From positions 186,001 to 250,000 of the forward strand of contig JAHBTA010000003.1 of the NCBI GenBank assembly GCA_019638805.1: 64,000 nucleotides of DNA. Direction: 5' to 3'. This DNA comes from Microbacteriaceae bacterium. GTDB lineage: Bacteria > Actinomycetota > Actinomycetes > Actinomycetales > Microbacteriaceae. The notes beneath the pieces were generated by a model, which saw only the letters and a list, made by a program, of their open reading frames with translations, was not told the DNA's origin and did no database searches. Of the stretch, positions 62,995 through 64,000 are shown piece by piece. The stretch's first letter is position 1, and every line of letters starts with the position of its first letter. The translations under genes and the position numbers were made by a program.

Positions 62995-64000
62995 TCAACC
63001 CCGCTCGGTCCACACCCGTACCCGACCGGGCTCATCCCCCGGCGCCACGAGCACGAGTCCGTCGAGATCGCTGCGCTCGGGTGTCGTGCCCGCGGCAGCG
63101 AGAATGCCCAGCAGCGCGTCGCTCGGATGCCCGTAGTCGTTGTCCGCGCCCACTCCGATCAGGCCGACCACGGCATCCAGCTCGTCGTAGAGCCCGGCAT
63201 CCTGATCGGCGGACCCGTGGTGCGCAACCTTGACCACGTCGACGCGCGGGACACCCCCCGACTGGCGCAGCGCACCCAGGAGCCGGCGCTGCGACTCCTC
63301 CCCCAAGTCGCCCAGGAAGATCCCGCTGAGACACCGGCACGCCGTGGTCGGCTGCACGAGCAGGGCCACGCTGGCCGGGTTGCCCGGCTCGACCCCCGAC
63401 GGCGGCGGCCAGAGCACCCTCCAGGACAGCTCACCCAGCGTGCCGCTCTCCCCGGTGCTGACGTGGTCCACGCGAGCCCCGCCACGGGCGAGCGCGTCGG
63501 CGATGGCTGTGTCTCCAGAATCGGAGACCGGGCCGACCATCGTGCGATCCACCCTTCCGAGAACCGCCTCGACGCCTCCCACGTGATCCAGGTCGTAGTG
63601 GGTCAGGACGAGCAGCTGGATGCGGCCCACCCCGAGCTCGTCGAGGCACGCGCCCAGCGGGGCCGGGTCCGGACCCGTGTCGATGAGCGCGACCTGCCCC
63701 GCACTGCGGATGACGACGGCGTCGCCCTGGCCCACATCGCACAGCGCGATCTGCCAGTCGCCGGGCCGCCCCGCGAGCGTCGCGACCCGGCCGCCAGCGA
63801 GCACCGCGAGATAGATCGCGAGCGAGAGAACCATCGCCCGCATCAGCCCGGCGCGCAGCCGTTCCGACCCCGCGCCGAGGATGAGCGCCGCTGCGACCAC
63901 GGTCACGACCCCCATGAGCACCACCCCCGGAGGACCCGTCGGCCACGGACTGCGCGCTCCCGGAAGACCCGCGAAGAAGGATGCGACGCCCGCGATCCAG
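62995..64000 (-). CDS. comEC: ComEC/Rec2-family DNA-uptake channel (C-terminal part, runs off the window)
   Basis: C-terminal 334 residues of a ComEC-type protein. The open frame extends to base 64000 (upstream residues WIAGVASFFAGLPGARSPWP). Seen: two membrane helices, then the metallo-beta-lactamase-like domain IALCDVGQGDAVVIRS, LIDTGPDP, LTHYDLDHVGG with metal ligands, SGIFLGDLGEESQRRLL, VVKVAHHGSADQDAGLYDEL, and NDYGHPSD. ComEC to holA is a common order. The missing N-terminal part holds the Competence domain. DNA uptake in this organism is not shown. Confidence 0.93.
   Translation of the reverse strand, partial: WIAGVASFFAGLPGARSPWPTGPPGVVLMGVVTVVAAALILGAGSERLRAGLMRAMVLSLAIYLAVLAGGRVATLAGRPGDWQIALCDVGQGDAVVIRSAGQVALIDTGPDPAPLGACLDELGVGRIQLLVLTHYDLDHVGGVEAVLGRVDRTMVGPVSDSGDTAIADALARGGARVDHVSTGESGTLGELSWRVLWPPPSGVEPGNPASVALLVQPTTACRCLSGIFLGDLGEESQRRLLGALRQSGGVPRVDVVKVAHHGSADQDAGLYDELDAVVGLIGVGADNDYGHPSDALLGILAAAGTTPERSDLDGLVLVAPGDEPGRVRVWTERG

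Overview
The window is high-GC, gene-dense actinobacterial chromosome, most likely Microbacteriaceae. The evidence is the strong G/C third-position bias, the many 1-, 4- and 8-base gene overlaps, frequent GTG starts, apparent leaderless promoters, an HrcA/CIRCE/DnaJ heat-shock unit, and gene content and order (lepA-hemW-hrcA-dnaJ-rsmE-HIT-phoH-ybeY-CNNM-era; recO-uppS; nadA-nadB-nadC-nifS; glyS; dusB-dgt-dnaG). The family is inferred from synteny, not computed. I see no integrase, transposase, phage gene, CRISPR array or rRNA. One tRNA (Asn) is present.

Layout. 1-1204: end-truncated sbcD and a VapBC-type toxin-antitoxin pair with a palindromic operator. 1230-1302: tRNA-Asn. 1370-7621: a five-gene oligopeptide/dipeptide-type ABC operon whose last gene is a third ATPase with degenerate motifs; a perfect hairpin separates the binding protein from the permeases. 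7842-12188: dnaG, dgt, dusB. 12220-17374: YbaK-like deacylase, then a coupled string glyS, CPBP protease, FrnE-like thiol oxidoreductase, a 43-aa small protein and a DUF488 gene without a normal start codon. 16199-21853: nrtR-like NUDIX regulator with nadA-nadB-nadC and a NifS-type desulfurase (de novo NAD). 21866-23376: uppS and recO. 23408-24924: NAD(P)-binding protein and a UPF0126/TRIC-like membrane protein.

24869-38146 is the most interesting part: a catabolic island of five transcription units. It carries a PotABCD-type importer with RidA; a class V PLP enzyme, TRZ/ATZ-type amidohydrolase and Gfo/Idh/MocA oxidoreductase; KdgD and 2,5-dioxovalerate dehydrogenase; a COG3618-type lactonase-like amidohydrolase and an imidazolonepropionase-like amidohydrolase; and a GntR/FCD regulator. 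Four copies of a TAGTACYTAGGTC-like sequence sit on the promoters of these units, including the regulator's own, so the island reads as a one-regulator regulon. KdgD plus the aldehyde dehydrogenase should feed carbon to 2-oxoglutarate, while the import system, RidA, PLP enzyme and amidohydrolases suggest a nitrogen-containing substrate. I do not recognise the complete set as a described pathway. It lies between leuA and recO, which I expect to be near neighbours in relatives, so it looks like an insertion.

38140-41032: CE7-type esterase, leuA and an upstream leucine-rich leader peptide with a hairpin (attenuation). 41108-46609: two lipoproteins around a histidine kinase/response regulator pair and a MacB/FtsX-type ABC exporter. 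46613-64000: housekeeping genes from era to comEC (era, CNNM/CBS protein, ybeY, phoH, HIT, an APH-like kinase, rsmE, dnaJ, hrcA, two DUF4870 proteins, hemW, lepA, small membrane proteins, TIGR01777 epimerase, rpsT, holA, truncated comEC).

A recurring signal is a TANNNT -10 box followed by exactly six bases and then ATG/GTG. It occurs before at least twelve genes here and implies leaderless transcripts. All functional calls rest on reading motifs and recalled family features; no database search was possible.
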